In this document: one piece after another, positions 29,429-37,330 of the stretch
Position numbering within the stretch: the first letter of the stretch is position 1
Layout: every line of letters starts with the position of its first letter
Origin: Hyphomicrobium denitrificans ATCC 51888
Lineage (GTDB): Bacteria > Pseudomonadota > Alphaproteobacteria > Rhizobiales > Hyphomicrobiaceae
Direction of reading: 5' to 3'
Assembly (NCBI RefSeq): GCF_000143145.1
Contig: NC_014313.1
Coordinates: 2,418,001 to 2,482,000 of the forward strand
Length of the DNA stretch: 64,000 nucleotides
The notes under the pieces: generated by a model
The model's input: the letters and a program-made list of their open reading frames with translations, nothing else
What the model was told of the DNA's origin: nothing
Databases searched by the model: none
Translations under genes and position numbers: made by a program

Positions 29429-29506
29429 ATGTCGAGTGGGATCTTGAGGCGGTCGATGTCGTGGTCGCTCAGACTTGCATCCGGAAATCTCCCGGAGTGC
29501 GCCTGA
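29429..29506 (+). CDS. Candidate 25-residue micro-protein with very strong SD
   Basis: ATG at 29429 opens a 25-codon frame (MSSGILRRSMSWSLRLASGN, then LPECA and stop). It is preceded by GAGAGGAGGTGATCCG, which contains 11 bases complementary to the 3' end of 16S rRNA with ideal spacing. The peptide is basic and Trp/Leu-containing, with a single Cys near the end. An intrinsic terminator follows 51 bases after the stop, so a short dedicated mRNA is plausible. It could also be a leader-type RNA with a translated decoy. Coding status is inferred from the SD and terminator only. Confidence 0.5.
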   Translation: MSSGILRRSMSWSLRLASGNLPECA

Positions 29507-29556
29507 TACGACGAGCGCGGACATTGCACTCCGCTTTCATGACGAATGATCTCACG

Positions 29557-29582
29557 GGGCCGCTGTCACAAGCGGCCCTTTT
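29557..29582 (+). terminator. Intrinsic terminator after the micro-ORF
   Basis: GGGCCGCT and AGCGGCCC form a perfect 8-bp stem with loop GTCACA, followed by TTTT. Strong and well formed. Confidence 0.85.
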
Positions 29583-29653
29583 CATTTGCGACGCCGACGT
29601 GACAACGCGATTTTGCTCAGCGTTTTGTTGTAACCAAAACACCACAACAATAT

Positions 29654-29680
29654 CGAATCAGCGAGAGTGATTCGTTTTTC
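29654..29680 (+). terminator. Weak hairpin with T-run
   Basis: CGAATCA and TGATTCG form a perfect 7-bp stem with loop GCGAGAG; the stem ends in G and is followed by TTTTT. AT-rich and shorter than the neighbours, so a weak terminator or part of a leader. Confidence 0.45.
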
Positions 29681-29689
29681 TGTGGAAGA

Positions 29690-29905
29690 ACTGCGATTGC
29701 TGACATAGCTTCCCGGCCGTGGGCAGTCGATCGGGGGACCGACTGGGGGGAGCGAAGTACCCACACATGCCGTAACACGATGCGCAGGTTTCATATCTCG
29801 CTGCATCGCATACGCCCAATAAGAGCTTGGCTTGCGGCGGGTCCGGGGGGACCTAAGGGCGGCCAAAAAGAAATGGGTGGCATATTCTGCCACCCATTTC
29901 TTTTT
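29690..29905 (+). ncRNA. Candidate structured small RNA
   Basis: No gene is supported in this stretch, yet it is rich in nested complementarity. GTGGG...CCCAC would enclose a CAGTCG/CGACTG hairpin (from about 29725), and CGATGC/GCATCG (from about 29780) forms another stem. The region ends at a very strong terminator. The alternative is that it is only 3' trailer for the deacetylase gene on the other strand. No promoter was recognised with confidence. Confidence 0.35.
29865..29905. terminator. Perfect bidirectional terminator
   Basis: An 18-bp perfect inverted repeat: AAAAAGAAATGGGTGGCA and its complement around the loop TATTC. A and T runs at both ends make it active on either strand. It lies 37 bases beyond the stop of the deacetylase at 29943. 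Confidence 0.92.
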
Positions 29906-29942
29906 CGTCGCGTCATAGAGCTTCGCGATAGCGCGCCAGCTC

Positions 29943-31271
29943 CTATTCTCCGAACCAGAGCTTCCACGTTTCCTTGGCGCGCTCCATCAGCGATTTGTGC
30001 GGTGCCGGCGGTTCGCTCTTTGCCGCCGCAGGTTCGGCCGGCGTCCCGGAAGGCTCTGTTTCGCCGTTACCCGAAACGGTGCGCACGACGGAGGCGGTGG
30101 TCATCGACGGCGGCGGAGCCGTCGTGCCATCGGACGAAGCAACCGGCAGCGCTGAAGGTTGAGCCGCTTGCGCGGGCTGCGCGCTGGCCGACGCTGCGCC
30201 TGACGGCTCGTTGGACGATTGCTTGCCGGGAGTTGCGGACGATGCGGCAGGCGGAGAGGCTTCCGGAGAAGCGGATTTTTCCGCCGGCGTGGATGCCGAA
30301 GGGAAAGCAGGCAACGGCGTCGTGGGCGCGTGCGCATTTTCCTCAGCAGGCGCGGGCAGTCCCTCAGGCTCGCTGGCGTCATTCGCAGCGGCATCGCTTG
30401 GCGCAGCGCCGCCGACGGTTTTGACGACGCTCGACATCGGCCGTTCGGCGCCGACCTGCGGCAGTCCCTTGGCTTCTTTTTCAATCGCCTCGTCGAATTC
30501 GGCGAGCGTGACGAGCGGCGCCTTCGCCGTCAGGTGGACGATCTTGAAGCCCTTGGCTTTGATCTGTGCAAGGATGATCGGCAGCGCTTGCGCAGTCCGC
30601 TTGTGGATGTCGTGCATCAGGATGATGCCCTTGCCGCGCTTCTCGAGCTTCGCGACAACCGACTTGGCAAGATGATCGACGGTCTGCGGACGGTAGTCGT
30701 TGCTGTCGATGTCGGTTGAGAACATCGCGATGTTGCGCTTGCCGAGATAGGCGACGGCTTCCTGGGTATCGACGAGCGTCGGGAAGCGGAAAAACGGCGC
30801 GATCGGTCCACCGACGGCGCGATGCACGCCGCTAATGCCGCGCTCGATCTCGGCCCTGCCCTCCTCGAACGTCTTCGCCTTGGCTATGGCCTTGTGGCTC
30901 CAGGTGTGCGTGCCGATGGTGTGACCGGCCTTGGCAACCTCGCGGATGATTTCCGGATATCCCAGCGCCATCTTGCCGATCGAGAAGAATGTCGCTTTCA
31001 CGCATTCGTCGGCGAGGGCCTTCAACACGGCTTCGGTGGCGTACTTCTGCGGACCGTCGTCGAACGTCAGAACGACTTCCTTGTCTTGAAGGAAGTCGTA
31101 GGCCTTGTAGTGCTCCATGCCGAAGCCCGGACCGCCAGTGGTGTCGATTTCAACGGTGCGCGAAACTCCGAGCGTTCCGGCTTTCGGACATGTGTCCTGA
31201 GCCCAAGCGCTGGCCGAGACGCCGCTCAGCAATGCGAACAAACAACCCCGCACCAACCAGCGCAATGCCAT
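29943..31271 (-). CDS. Secreted polysaccharide deacetylase (NodB domain), long-tailed
   Basis: 442 residues. A signal peptide (about 1-24) ends at AWAQD. The NodB homology domain (about 60-265) has VVLTFDDGPQ with the catalytic Asp and metal Asp, HTWSHKA for the His pair, FFRFPTL, and the closing GIILMHDIH. Carbohydrate esterase family 4 enzymes remove acetyl groups from N-acetylglucosamine polymers such as peptidoglycan. The last 150 residues are Pro/Ala/Ser-rich and disordered. GGGGAG 8 bases upstream supports the ATG. A shorter paralog is at 43417 and shares the N-terminal AGTLGxSRTxExDTTGGP block. Confidence 0.9.
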   Translation of the reverse strand: MALRWLVRGCLFALLSGVSASAWAQDTCPKAGTLGVSRTVEIDTTGGPGFGMEHYKAYDFLQDKEVVLTFDDGPQKYATEAVLKALADECVKATFFSIGKMALGYPEIIREVAKAGHTIGTHTWSHKAIAKAKTFEEGRAEIERGISGVHRAVGGPIAPFFRFPTLVDTQEAVAYLGKRNIAMFSTDIDSNDYRPQTVDHLAKSVVAKLEKRGKGIILMHDIHKRTAQALPIILAQIKAKGFKIVHLTAKAPLVTLAEFDEAIEKEAKGLPQVGAERPMSSVVKTVGGAAPSDAAANDASEPEGLPAPAEENAHAPTTPLPAFPSASTPAEKSASPEASPPAASSATPGKQSSNEPSGAASASAQPAQAAQPSALPVASSDGTTAPPPSMTTASVVRTVSGNGETEPSGTPAEPAAAKSEPPAPHKSLMERAKETWKLWFGE

Positions 31272-31470
31272 CGACGTTCTCCCCGTTCGTCAGCAATTCC
31301 GTTCGGGCAAAGCAGGCGCGCAGATCAGCCTGATTTGCCTGCCGCAGGTCCCCGAAACCGCCCGAAATGGGTCATCGGTTAGCTCGGCACTCAGTACAAG
31401 TGTCGCACGAGTCGGCATTCGGCGCAGCTGCGGTTGCTCGCATGAAAATCCCTGCCTATTTTCAACGCTC

Positions 31471-31476
31471 TATAAT
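31471..31476 (+). promoter_or_regulatory. -10 element TATAAT
   Basis: A perfect TATAAT 21 bases before the ATG at 31498. No convincing -35 is found at 16-18 bases, so promoter strength is unclear. Confidence 0.4.
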
Positions 31477-31497
31477 GTGCAACGGAGATAGCTTCTC

Positions 31498-31830
31498 ATG
31501 ACGGCTTTTTTCAGTCCGGCGGCGATGGTCGCGGCAGCAGCATTCGCTCTGATGGGCTTTGCTGCGATCGGCGATGCGCAGGCTGCACCGGGCGCTGGCG
31601 CGGCAGCCATGAGAACGGTCTCGCCTGCAGCGAATTCCGTGCATGACGTCGGATATCGATCGCGCCGCTATCACCGCCGCTATTACCGGGGACGGGTTGT
31701 CGACGCACCGTTCGCGCGTGTCGAAAGCGGCCGACGGACCGTCGTCGATGCGCCGTTCGTTCACGTCTACAAGGGTCGGCGGGGCACGCGGGTCGTTGCA
31801 CCCTTCGTCGATCTCTGGAACCCTCGTTAA
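31498..31830 (+). CDS. Small basic secreted protein with DAPF repeats
   Basis: 110 residues. A signal peptide (about 1-29) ends near DAQAAP. The mature part is Arg/Tyr/His-rich (RSRRYHRRYYRGR) and has three tandem imperfect repeats: RVVDAPFARVESGR, RTVVDAPFVHVYKGR and TRVVAPFVDLW. I recognise no family. The composition suggests an exported, surface- or wall-bound basic protein. CGGAG about 12 bases upstream and the -10 box at 31471 support the start. It is divergent from the deacetylase. Confidence 0.7.
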   Translation: MTAFFSPAAMVAAAAFALMGFAAIGDAQAAPGAGAAAMRTVSPAANSVHDVGYRSRRYHRRYYRGRVVDAPFARVESGRRTVVDAPFVHVYKGRRGTRVVAPFVDLWNPR

Positions 31831-31999
31831 CGGTCAGATCGGGCTTGCTCCGGCACCCATCCGACAGCGCATAAGTTTTCATCAGGCGCTTGTATTTGCC
31901 TGGAGAACTTTTTCGCTCGGTCATAATGTGCTCAAAGTGCGGTGGTGTAACGGTCCTCGCGGGGCTGGCGACAACCGATGTCATCTTAGGGGGTAAATA

Positions 32000-32488
32000 A
32001 TGTTCAACCGCGTATCGACGCCTGATCCGCGTAACGTCGAACCGATCAAATCCATCACGCCGCAGCCAATCTCACCGATCAAAACGTCGACACCGCCGCT
32101 CTTCGGGACGACGCAGCATCACTCTACGCCCGCCATCGACGCTCCGACGTCCGTGCTCGGGCAGGACATCACCATCGCCGGGCAGCAGCTGGTCATCAAG
32201 ACGAAAGGCTCGCTGCTGATCGCGGGCCATATCCAGGGCGACGTGCACGGCGAGTCTGTAACGGTCGGCGACACGGGCAGCGTTGTCGGCACGATCACCG
32301 CGCGCACGATCATCATCCAGGGCGAAGTCAGCGGTGCTCTGAAGGGCTCATCGGTCAATCTCAACGCGACGTCCCGCGTCGAGGGCGACATCATCAAACA
32401 GACGCTCTCGATCGACGAAGGCGCGCAGTTCGACGGCAGCGTGCGACGCGCCAAGGACGTCAGCGAAGTGACGCCCGACCTCGGGTAA
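32000..32488 (+). CDS. Bactofilin (second copy)
   Basis: 162 residues. A Pro/Thr/Ser-rich head (about 1-48) precedes a bactofilin beta-helix core, from TSVLGQDITIAG to about residue 145, with KGSLLIAGHIQGDVHGESVTVGDTG as the repeat pattern. It ends in a short disordered tail. It is a paralog of the copy at 8288; two bactofilins in one genome segment suggest separate filament roles. The SD is AGGGGGT 6 bases upstream. A good terminator follows at 32528. Confidence 0.9.
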   Translation: MFNRVSTPDPRNVEPIKSITPQPISPIKTSTPPLFGTTQHHSTPAIDAPTSVLGQDITIAGQQLVIKTKGSLLIAGHIQGDVHGESVTVGDTGSVVGTITARTIIIQGEVSGALKGSSVNLNATSRVEGDIIKQTLSIDEGAQFDGSVRRAKDVSEVTPDLG

Positions 32489-32527
32489 TCTTCGAGCGCT
32501 ACTCCGCTCCAGACCGGTTTTCAGAAT

Positions 32528-32556
32528 GGCGTTTGCGGTTCAAGCAAACGCCTTTC
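32528..32556 (+). terminator. Intrinsic terminator after bactofilin 2
   Basis: GGCGTTTGC and GCAAACGCC form a perfect 9-bp stem with loop GGTTCAA, followed by TTTCGTGTTT. Confidence 0.8.
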
Positions 32557-32586
32557 GTGTTTCTCGCACGCCTCCGAGGTCGTGTT

Positions 32587-32898
32587 TCAGAAGCGGCTGC
32601 GGCCGCTCGGCTCGACCTCTTCGCAAGCATCCTTTACGCGGATGTCGTGTCCGATCCAGCGGCAGATCTCGCGCTTGAAATTCGGATTGTTGCGGACCTT
32701 GGCGTCTGGCGCATCGAACCCGTATTTGCGCGCGACCGCGGCCACGTAATTGTCACGGCAATAGGGCGTCGAAAGCATCGCGCCATCGACGAGCTGGAAT
32801 CCCTCATTGCACCTGATTTTGGCTTCCGCAGGTTTCACTATTGTGACAGCGCCCCCGGCCGCCAGCAGAGCCAGCAACACCGTGTGTTGTTTTGCCAT
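32587..32898 (-). CDS. Small secreted cysteine-containing protein
   Basis: 103 residues. A signal peptide (about 1-24) ends at AEAKI. Four cysteines (RCNEG, YCRDN, ICRWIG, DACEE) could form two disulfides. YCRDNYVAAVARKYGFDAP and the NPNFKREICRWIG-type block recur in short exported proteins of Hyphomicrobiales; the function is unknown. GAGGA seven bases upstream supports the ATG at 32898 over a TTG two codons earlier. Confidence 0.75.
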   Translation of the reverse strand: MAKQHTVLLALLAAGGAVTIVKPAEAKIRCNEGFQLVDGAMLSTPYCRDNYVAAVARKYGFDAPDAKVRNNPNFKREICRWIGHDIRVKDACEEVEPSGRSRF

Positions 32899-33083
32899 CG
32901 TCAAATCCTCGGTCCGTTGCCGCGCGGGCGTGCCGCGCTCTCAAATCAATCGAATTTCAGTTTAGCAGGCTTGCCTTGCCGCAGCCGTCATGAAATTGGT
33001 CTCGCCGGTCAGACGCGGCGCAGAACGCTCTGGCTCATCCCTTTCAGATAGCCGCAAACGATCGATTTTACAGAGGTATCCCG

Positions 33084-34055
33084 ATGATAACTGTGTACGA
33101 CGCAGTCGGCGGCAAGCTGGTGACGCGCCCGGAAATCGGGAACCTGTCGACGGGCGGCGTCTGGATCGATCTTCTCAATCCGGCGGAGGATGAGGACAAG
33201 ATCATCGAGCAGGCGCTCGGCATCGAAGTTCCGACGCGATCAGAAATGCGCGAGATCGAGGCGTCGAACCGGTTCTATACCGAAAGCGGCGCCTACTACA
33301 TGACGTCGATCATCGTGCACAACAGCACGCAGGACGTTCCGCTGACGGCGGTCATCACGTTCATACTGGCCGGCTCGCGCCTTGTGACCGTGCGCTACGC
33401 CGAGCCCCGCGCCTTTCCGCTCTATGTCGCCCGCGCGGCCAAAGGCGATCCCGCCTGTGTGAGCGGTCCGGGCATCATGATCGGTCTCATCGAAATGCTC
33501 ATCGAACGGGAAGCGGATCTGATCGAGCGCGTCCAGGACCAGGTCGAGCGGATGGCGCCGATCGTGTTCGGCCAGAACGGCTCCCACAATTCCCGCGACC
33601 GGCGACTCGACGTGCTTCTGAAGACGGTCGGCAAGGAAGGCGACGTCACCGCGAGAGCCCAGGAAAGTGCGATGTCGATCCACCGGCTTCTGCTCTACTT
33701 CGCGAACGCGGTGCGCGAGCGCAAAGACGACAAGCGCATCATGGGGCGTATCGAGGCCGCTAACCACGACATCACATCGTTGATGGAAAGCCTGCGCTTT
33801 CTCTCGTCGCGCACCAGCTTCCTGCTCGATGCGACGCTCGGCATGATTTCCACCGAGCAGAACCAGATCATCAAGCTGTTCTCGGTGATGGCCGTGATGC
33901 TGATGCCGCCGACGCTGGTCGCGTCGATCTACGGAATGAACTTCAAGTACATGCCCGAACTCGCGGAGACGTGGGGCTATCCCCTGGCGCTCGCGCTGAT
34001 GTTCGTGTCGGGTCTCGTTCCGTTTGTCTATTTCCGAAAGAAGGGCTGGCTCTGA
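33084..34055 (+). CDS. corA: CorA-family magnesium/divalent cation channel
   Basis: 323 residues. A large N-terminal cytoplasmic domain is followed by two C-terminal membrane segments. The pore motif YGMNF lies just after the first (LFSVMAVMLMPPTLVASIYGMNF), and the second (YPLALALMFVSGLVPFVYF) ends in the basic tail KKGWL. CorA pentamers carry Mg2+ (or Co2+/Ni2+) across the inner membrane. AGAGG upstream supports the start. No magnesium riboswitch was recognised before it. Confidence 0.95.
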   Translation: MITVYDAVGGKLVTRPEIGNLSTGGVWIDLLNPAEDEDKIIEQALGIEVPTRSEMREIEASNRFYTESGAYYMTSIIVHNSTQDVPLTAVITFILAGSRLVTVRYAEPRAFPLYVARAAKGDPACVSGPGIMIGLIEMLIEREADLIERVQDQVERMAPIVFGQNGSHNSRDRRLDVLLKTVGKEGDVTARAQESAMSIHRLLLYFANAVRERKDDKRIMGRIEAANHDITSLMESLRFLSSRTSFLLDATLGMISTEQNQIIKLFSVMAVMLMPPTLVASIYGMNFKYMPELAETWGYPLALALMFVSGLVPFVYFRKKGWL

Positions 34056-34591
34056 GCACTCGAGATGCAGGAGCAATGCGCATTCGATCGGGCGCTCACA
34101 GCATAACTCGATCGTCGCCATTTTTCGTCAAATACGACGTACCCTGACGAATGGTCGACGCTGCATTGCAGTAGTCGATTGACTGCAAAGGGAATGTTTG
34201 CGAGGGCGCCATTAACCACGTAAGCGGGCATTTCGCTGCGGCCAGACGTCACGCAACTCAAAGCTGCATGACAAAACAATCATGTTTTTCAAAACCTTAA
34301 ATACTATGGTTAAAATGTGGTAGAAGCAGCGGGTTGACCGACCCTGCTTCCGATGCTCGTTGGGCGCGCCAGGACGGGGGTTTCCCCAGTCATCACGGGT
34401 AGCAGTCGAACCGGGTTCTGGGGTTCGGGTTACGGGTCTTGCAGGGAATTCATTTTAAGAGTCACTTCTCCCAACGTTAACGACGGTGCCGCCACGATGG
34501 CGGTTGTCCTGCAGCTATCTGCGCCGCAGGCGGGGGAAATCGCTCATTCGACCCGGAAACGCTGCTGCTCCTTTTAACAAGGAGTGCACTA
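34056..34591 (+). other. 536-base gap: no gene seen; probable long leader of rlpA
   Basis: No supported gene. Inverted repeats include TTGCAGT/ACTGCAA (34166-34188, 7-bp stem), CATGA/TCATG (34267-34284) and a GC-rich CGAACC/GGTTCG hairpin from about 34408. The AT-rich stretch around 34295-34320 is a plausible promoter zone. A frame at 34353-34577 was judged non-coding. The base composition before 34320 is notably more AT-rich than the genes around it. Confidence 0.5.
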
Positions 34592-35179
34592 ATGCGTTCG
34601 TTAATCGCTGTTGCCGCATTTGGTATCGTTGGAATGGCGGCAAGCGCTGCTCCGGCCGACGCTGCCGCCTGGAATTGCCGCGGCTCGGCTCATGTTTGCG
34701 GCAAGTCGGTCTCGCATAAGGCCGGCAAATCGCACGTTTCACATAAATCCTCGCATTCGCGTCATGCCTATGCTCCGCGCCGCGGCGTGAAGCATTCGCG
34801 CTATGCCTCGCGCAATCGGGTTGCTCGCCGCAACTATTCGTCGGCTCCGGTGCGCAAGCGTCGCGTCTCCCATGCGGCTCCGGCCGGTCGCGTCGCCTCC
34901 AGCGGAATGGCGTCCTACTACTGGCAGGGCCAGATGACGGCTTCCGGCGTCCGCTTTAACCCCAGCGCGCTGACGGCTGCCCATCGCTCGCTTCCGTTCG
35001 GCACGCGCGTTCGCGTCACGAACCGCTCGAATGGCCGCTCGGTCGTCGTCACGATCAATGATCGTGGACCGTTCATCGGCGGTCGCATCATCGACCTGTC
35101 GCGCGCAGCCGCCCAGGCGATCAGCATGACCGGCCAGGGTGTGGCAGCGGTTTCGCTCGAAGTTCTCGGCCGTAGCTGA
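34592..35179 (+). CDS. rlpA: RlpA-family septal-ring lytic transglycosylase (first copy)
   Basis: 195 residues. A signal peptide (about 1-25) ends near PADAAA. A basic His/Ser/Arg-rich linker (about 35-100) precedes the double-psi beta-barrel domain (about 105-195): [38 protein letters not shown] and [22 protein letters not shown]. RlpA cleaves denuded glycan strands at the septum or poles in some bacteria. The C-terminal SPOR domain of E. coli and Pseudomonas RlpA is absent. AAGGAG upstream supports the ATG. A second copy lies 118 bases downstream. Confidence 0.92.
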   Translation: MRSLIAVAAFGIVGMAASAAPADAAAWNCRGSAHVCGKSVSHKAGKSHVSHKSSHSRHAYAPRRGVKHSRYASRNRVARRNYSSAPVRKRRVSHAAPAGRVASSGMASYYWQGQMTASGVRFNPSALTAAHRSLPFGTRVRVTNRSNGRSVVVTINDRGPFIGGRIIDLSRAAAQAISMTGQGVAAVSLEVLGRS

Positions 35180-35202
35180 GCCTTTCGACAGATCCGGACT
35201 AA

Positions 35203-35241
35203 CGAAGGCGTCTGGGGAACCAGGCGCCTTCGACGTTTTTT
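35203..35241 (+). terminator. Strong terminator between the two rlpA genes
   Basis: CGAAGGCG pairs with CGCCTTCG and the stem continues for 13 pairs (one wobble) to a GGAA loop; ACG then TTTTTT follows. It separates two related genes that might otherwise look like an operon. Confidence 0.9.
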
Positions 35242-35297
35242 CGCCCTGCGAATCAGCATAGTCGATGAGATTCGGCGTGGTTCCGGGGGGAATGTGC

Positions 35298-35882
35298 GTG
35301 CATCGATGGGGGCGAGTTGGCTTTGTTCTAGCCATCAATCTGGTGGCTGCCACGACGGCGGCCCCGCTTTGGGCAGAGTCGCTGAGCGACGGTCTCGCAA
35401 AGCCCGCAGGCAAGGCTCTGCAAATGGGGCCGTGGGCGGCCAAGATTACGGTCAATAAGTCGGCCATCGCATCATGGAGCCCGACAGTCTCGGTGACGGT
35501 CGCCGTTCCGAAGGTGAAGGCTACGGCGACGCTCGATCCCTCCGCCGTTACTCACCCCTACGGGCTGCACGGCCCTGTCCCTGACAAGGGCCGTCACGCA
35601 ACGACCGGGCTTGCATCGTTTTACGGCATCAGCGCCGGCGTCAAGACGGCAACCGGCGAGCGCTTCGATCCCTCGGGCATGACGGCCGCGCATCGCACGC
35701 TGCCCTTCGGGACGCGGGTGAAGGTCACGCGGGTCGACACGGGTGAAAGCGTCGTCGTGCGCATCAACGACCGGGGCCCGTTCAAGCCGGGCCGGGTGAT
35801 CGACCTTTCGGAAGGCGCCGCCAAGACCCTCAAGATGACGGACATCGGCCTGACCAACGTCCGTCTCGAGGTCATGAACTAG
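35298..35882 (+). CDS. RlpA-family lytic transglycosylase (second copy)
   Basis: About 194 residues. A signal peptide ([20 protein letters not shown]) is followed by a linker and the double-psi beta-barrel domain: [39 protein letters not shown] and [22 protein letters not shown]. It also lacks SPOR. The start is chosen as the GTG at 35298, since GGGGGG is 7 bases upstream; in-frame ATGs at 35292 and 35265 are alternatives. The two RlpA proteins share the catalytic barrel but not the linker, so they may act at different sites. Confidence 0.9.
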   Translation: MHRWGRVGFVLAINLVAATTAAPLWAESLSDGLAKPAGKALQMGPWAAKITVNKSAIASWSPTVSVTVAVPKVKATATLDPSAVTHPYGLHGPVPDKGRHATTGLASFYGISAGVKTATGERFDPSGMTAAHRTLPFGTRVKVTRVDTGESVVVRINDRGPFKPGRVIDLSEGAAKTLKMTDIGLTNVRLEVMN

Positions 35883-35905
35883 CGCTGCCGAGCGGGCCGC
35901 AACCG

Positions 35906-36289
35906 TCACCGTTCGCTCAGGCGGTTGTTGCGCTCGATCTGGGCTTGCAGCACGCCGATCTGATCCAGATAAGCGCCTTTGATGCATTCCGTATCGCGGC
36001 CGCAGTCGTTGCGCGCGGCGAGGAACTGGCGCTGATAGCGCTTCAACTGATCGCGCTCGCTGCGCCGGCCGTAGGATTGCTTCAGCTCGGCGTAGAGGCC
36101 GCTCATCTTTTCGTCCAACGCGCCCAGAACGTCGCTTCGGCAGATCGTGCGCTCGGACGCCATCCCTGCCCGGCGGCAGTCGAACTCCTGGGCATTGGCG
36201 CGCCCGGCCTGAGCAGCAAGAACCGCAAGAGCAGCGAGCGCTGTCGCCGAAATCGCTGCCGCAAATCGCAATGTGAATGTGTCTGACAC
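35906..36289 (-). CDS. LprI-like (DUF1311) secreted protein
   Basis: 127 residues. A signal peptide (about 1-32) ends near GRANAQ. The mature part is of LprI / lysozyme-inhibitor-like type: FDCRRAGMASERTICRSDVLGALDEKMSGLYAEL and QFLAARNDCGRDTECIKGAYLDQI, with the four conserved cysteines. Some family members inhibit lysozyme in the periplasm; that activity is not predictable here. GTG at 36289 is chosen because GAGGAG lies 9 bases upstream; the ATG at 36298 has the SD immediately against it. It is convergent with the second rlpA. Confidence 0.85.
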   Translation of the reverse strand: MSDTFTLRFAAAISATALAALAVLAAQAGRANAQEFDCRRAGMASERTICRSDVLGALDEKMSGLYAELKQSYGRRSERDQLKRYQRQFLAARNDCGRDTECIKGAYLDQIGVLQAQIERNNRLSER

Positions 36290-36501
36290 GGTGCCCATCT
36301 CCTCGATCGTTCGACGTCCACCCCAGCGGTGGCGGCGATGACGTGAAGATGCCGTTCGCCGCGCAGAAACATCAGCCCGTCAGGACCGAAGCGGCGACAG
36401 CACGCGGAAGGCGAAACTTGATGCCGGATTCCGATTGCCTTCGAGGGATAAAAATCGGTATTTTCCCGCAACTCGTCGCCCTCAGTCACCCGTGTGATCT
36501 C

Positions 36502-37290
36502 ATGAAAAAGCAGCCTGCCGCCGGCCCGGTGACGACCCGCTCGGAAGCTCTCGACCGGATCAAGACGGCGATGGTCGAGAAGAAACTCACGCAGGCAGAG
36601 CTGGCGGACGCCTCCGACTGTCATGAGAAGACCATTCAGAATCTTTTAGGCGGACGCTCCGTGCGCGATCAGACGCTGTTCGACGTCTGCATGGTGCTCG
36701 GCCTCGATTTCCACGGCCTCAGAGACGCGTGGCACGGCGAGTCGGTCGCGGTCGACAACGGCGGCATGAATGCGAAGGCGCAGAGCGGCGGCGTCGCGCC
36801 GGTCTACATGGGCGCCTATGCGCAAATCGCCGTCGATCATTATGTCGGCAGCTATCTGACGCTGCGCCGCTCATTCTCACTGCCCGACACAATCGTTTCG
36901 TATCGCACCGACATCACATGGGATGCGGAATGGCCAAGCCTTCTTTTTCAGGAGCGCAACCGGCCGGATGAGCCCTACGCGCATCGCGGGCGGCTTTATA
37001 TTCCAGCGTCGTCGAGCTTCATTCATCTCGTATCGCTCACGAAGGGCGCAATGCGGATGATCGTCGTCTCGCAACTCGATCGCGCGGAAGAGATGCGCGG
37101 CATCATCACGACGATCAACAAGCAGCGCGCAACGATGACGCCAGTCGCAACGGCCATCCTCTACGCCCGCCGCGAGAATTTCGACGCCGACGCGTTCGGT
37201 GAAATCACGCCGAAGAACCGGGTTTATGCCGAATACAAGCGGCTTCTGGATGAGACCGTCGCCGAGGGCTATGCGCGGCTCGTCGGCTGA
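36502..37290 (+). CDS. XRE-type regulator with unknown C-terminal domain
   Basis: 262 residues. A helix-turn-helix of Cro/C1 type (about 10-70) carries AEALDRIKTAMVEKKLTQAELADASDCHEKTIQNLLGG. A domain of about 170 residues follows (PVYMGAYAQIAVDHYVGSYLTLRRSFSLPD...), which I do not recognise; it could bind a ligand. The ATG at 36502 is used; an ATG at 36421 in the same frame has a GGAAGG upstream and would add 27 residues. It is divergent from the LprI-like gene and convergent with the patatin. No operator was identified. Confidence 0.75.
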   Translation: MKKQPAAGPVTTRSEALDRIKTAMVEKKLTQAELADASDCHEKTIQNLLGGRSVRDQTLFDVCMVLGLDFHGLRDAWHGESVAVDNGGMNAKAQSGGVAPVYMGAYAQIAVDHYVGSYLTLRRSFSLPDTIVSYRTDITWDAEWPSLLFQERNRPDEPYAHRGRLYIPASSSFIHLVSLTKGAMRMIVVSQLDRAEEMRGIITTINKQRATMTPVATAILYARRENFDADAFGEITPKNRVYAEYKRLLDETVAEGYARLVG

Positions 37291-37330
37291 CGCTCTCTGA
37301 CCGAGTTCACAGAAGACAGTCGATCAAAGG

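Noticed and set aside
34296..34312. TTAA-N9-TTAA as a CtrA site
   Set aside because: The spacer is 9 bases; CtrA requires 7.
34353..34577. 74-codon frame before rlpA
   Set aside because: No SD, odd composition and no family; it is better read as a leader.
36277..36501. Long N-terminal extension of the XRE gene
   Set aside because: Overlaps the divergent LprI-like start; only the ATG at 36421 remains a real alternative.
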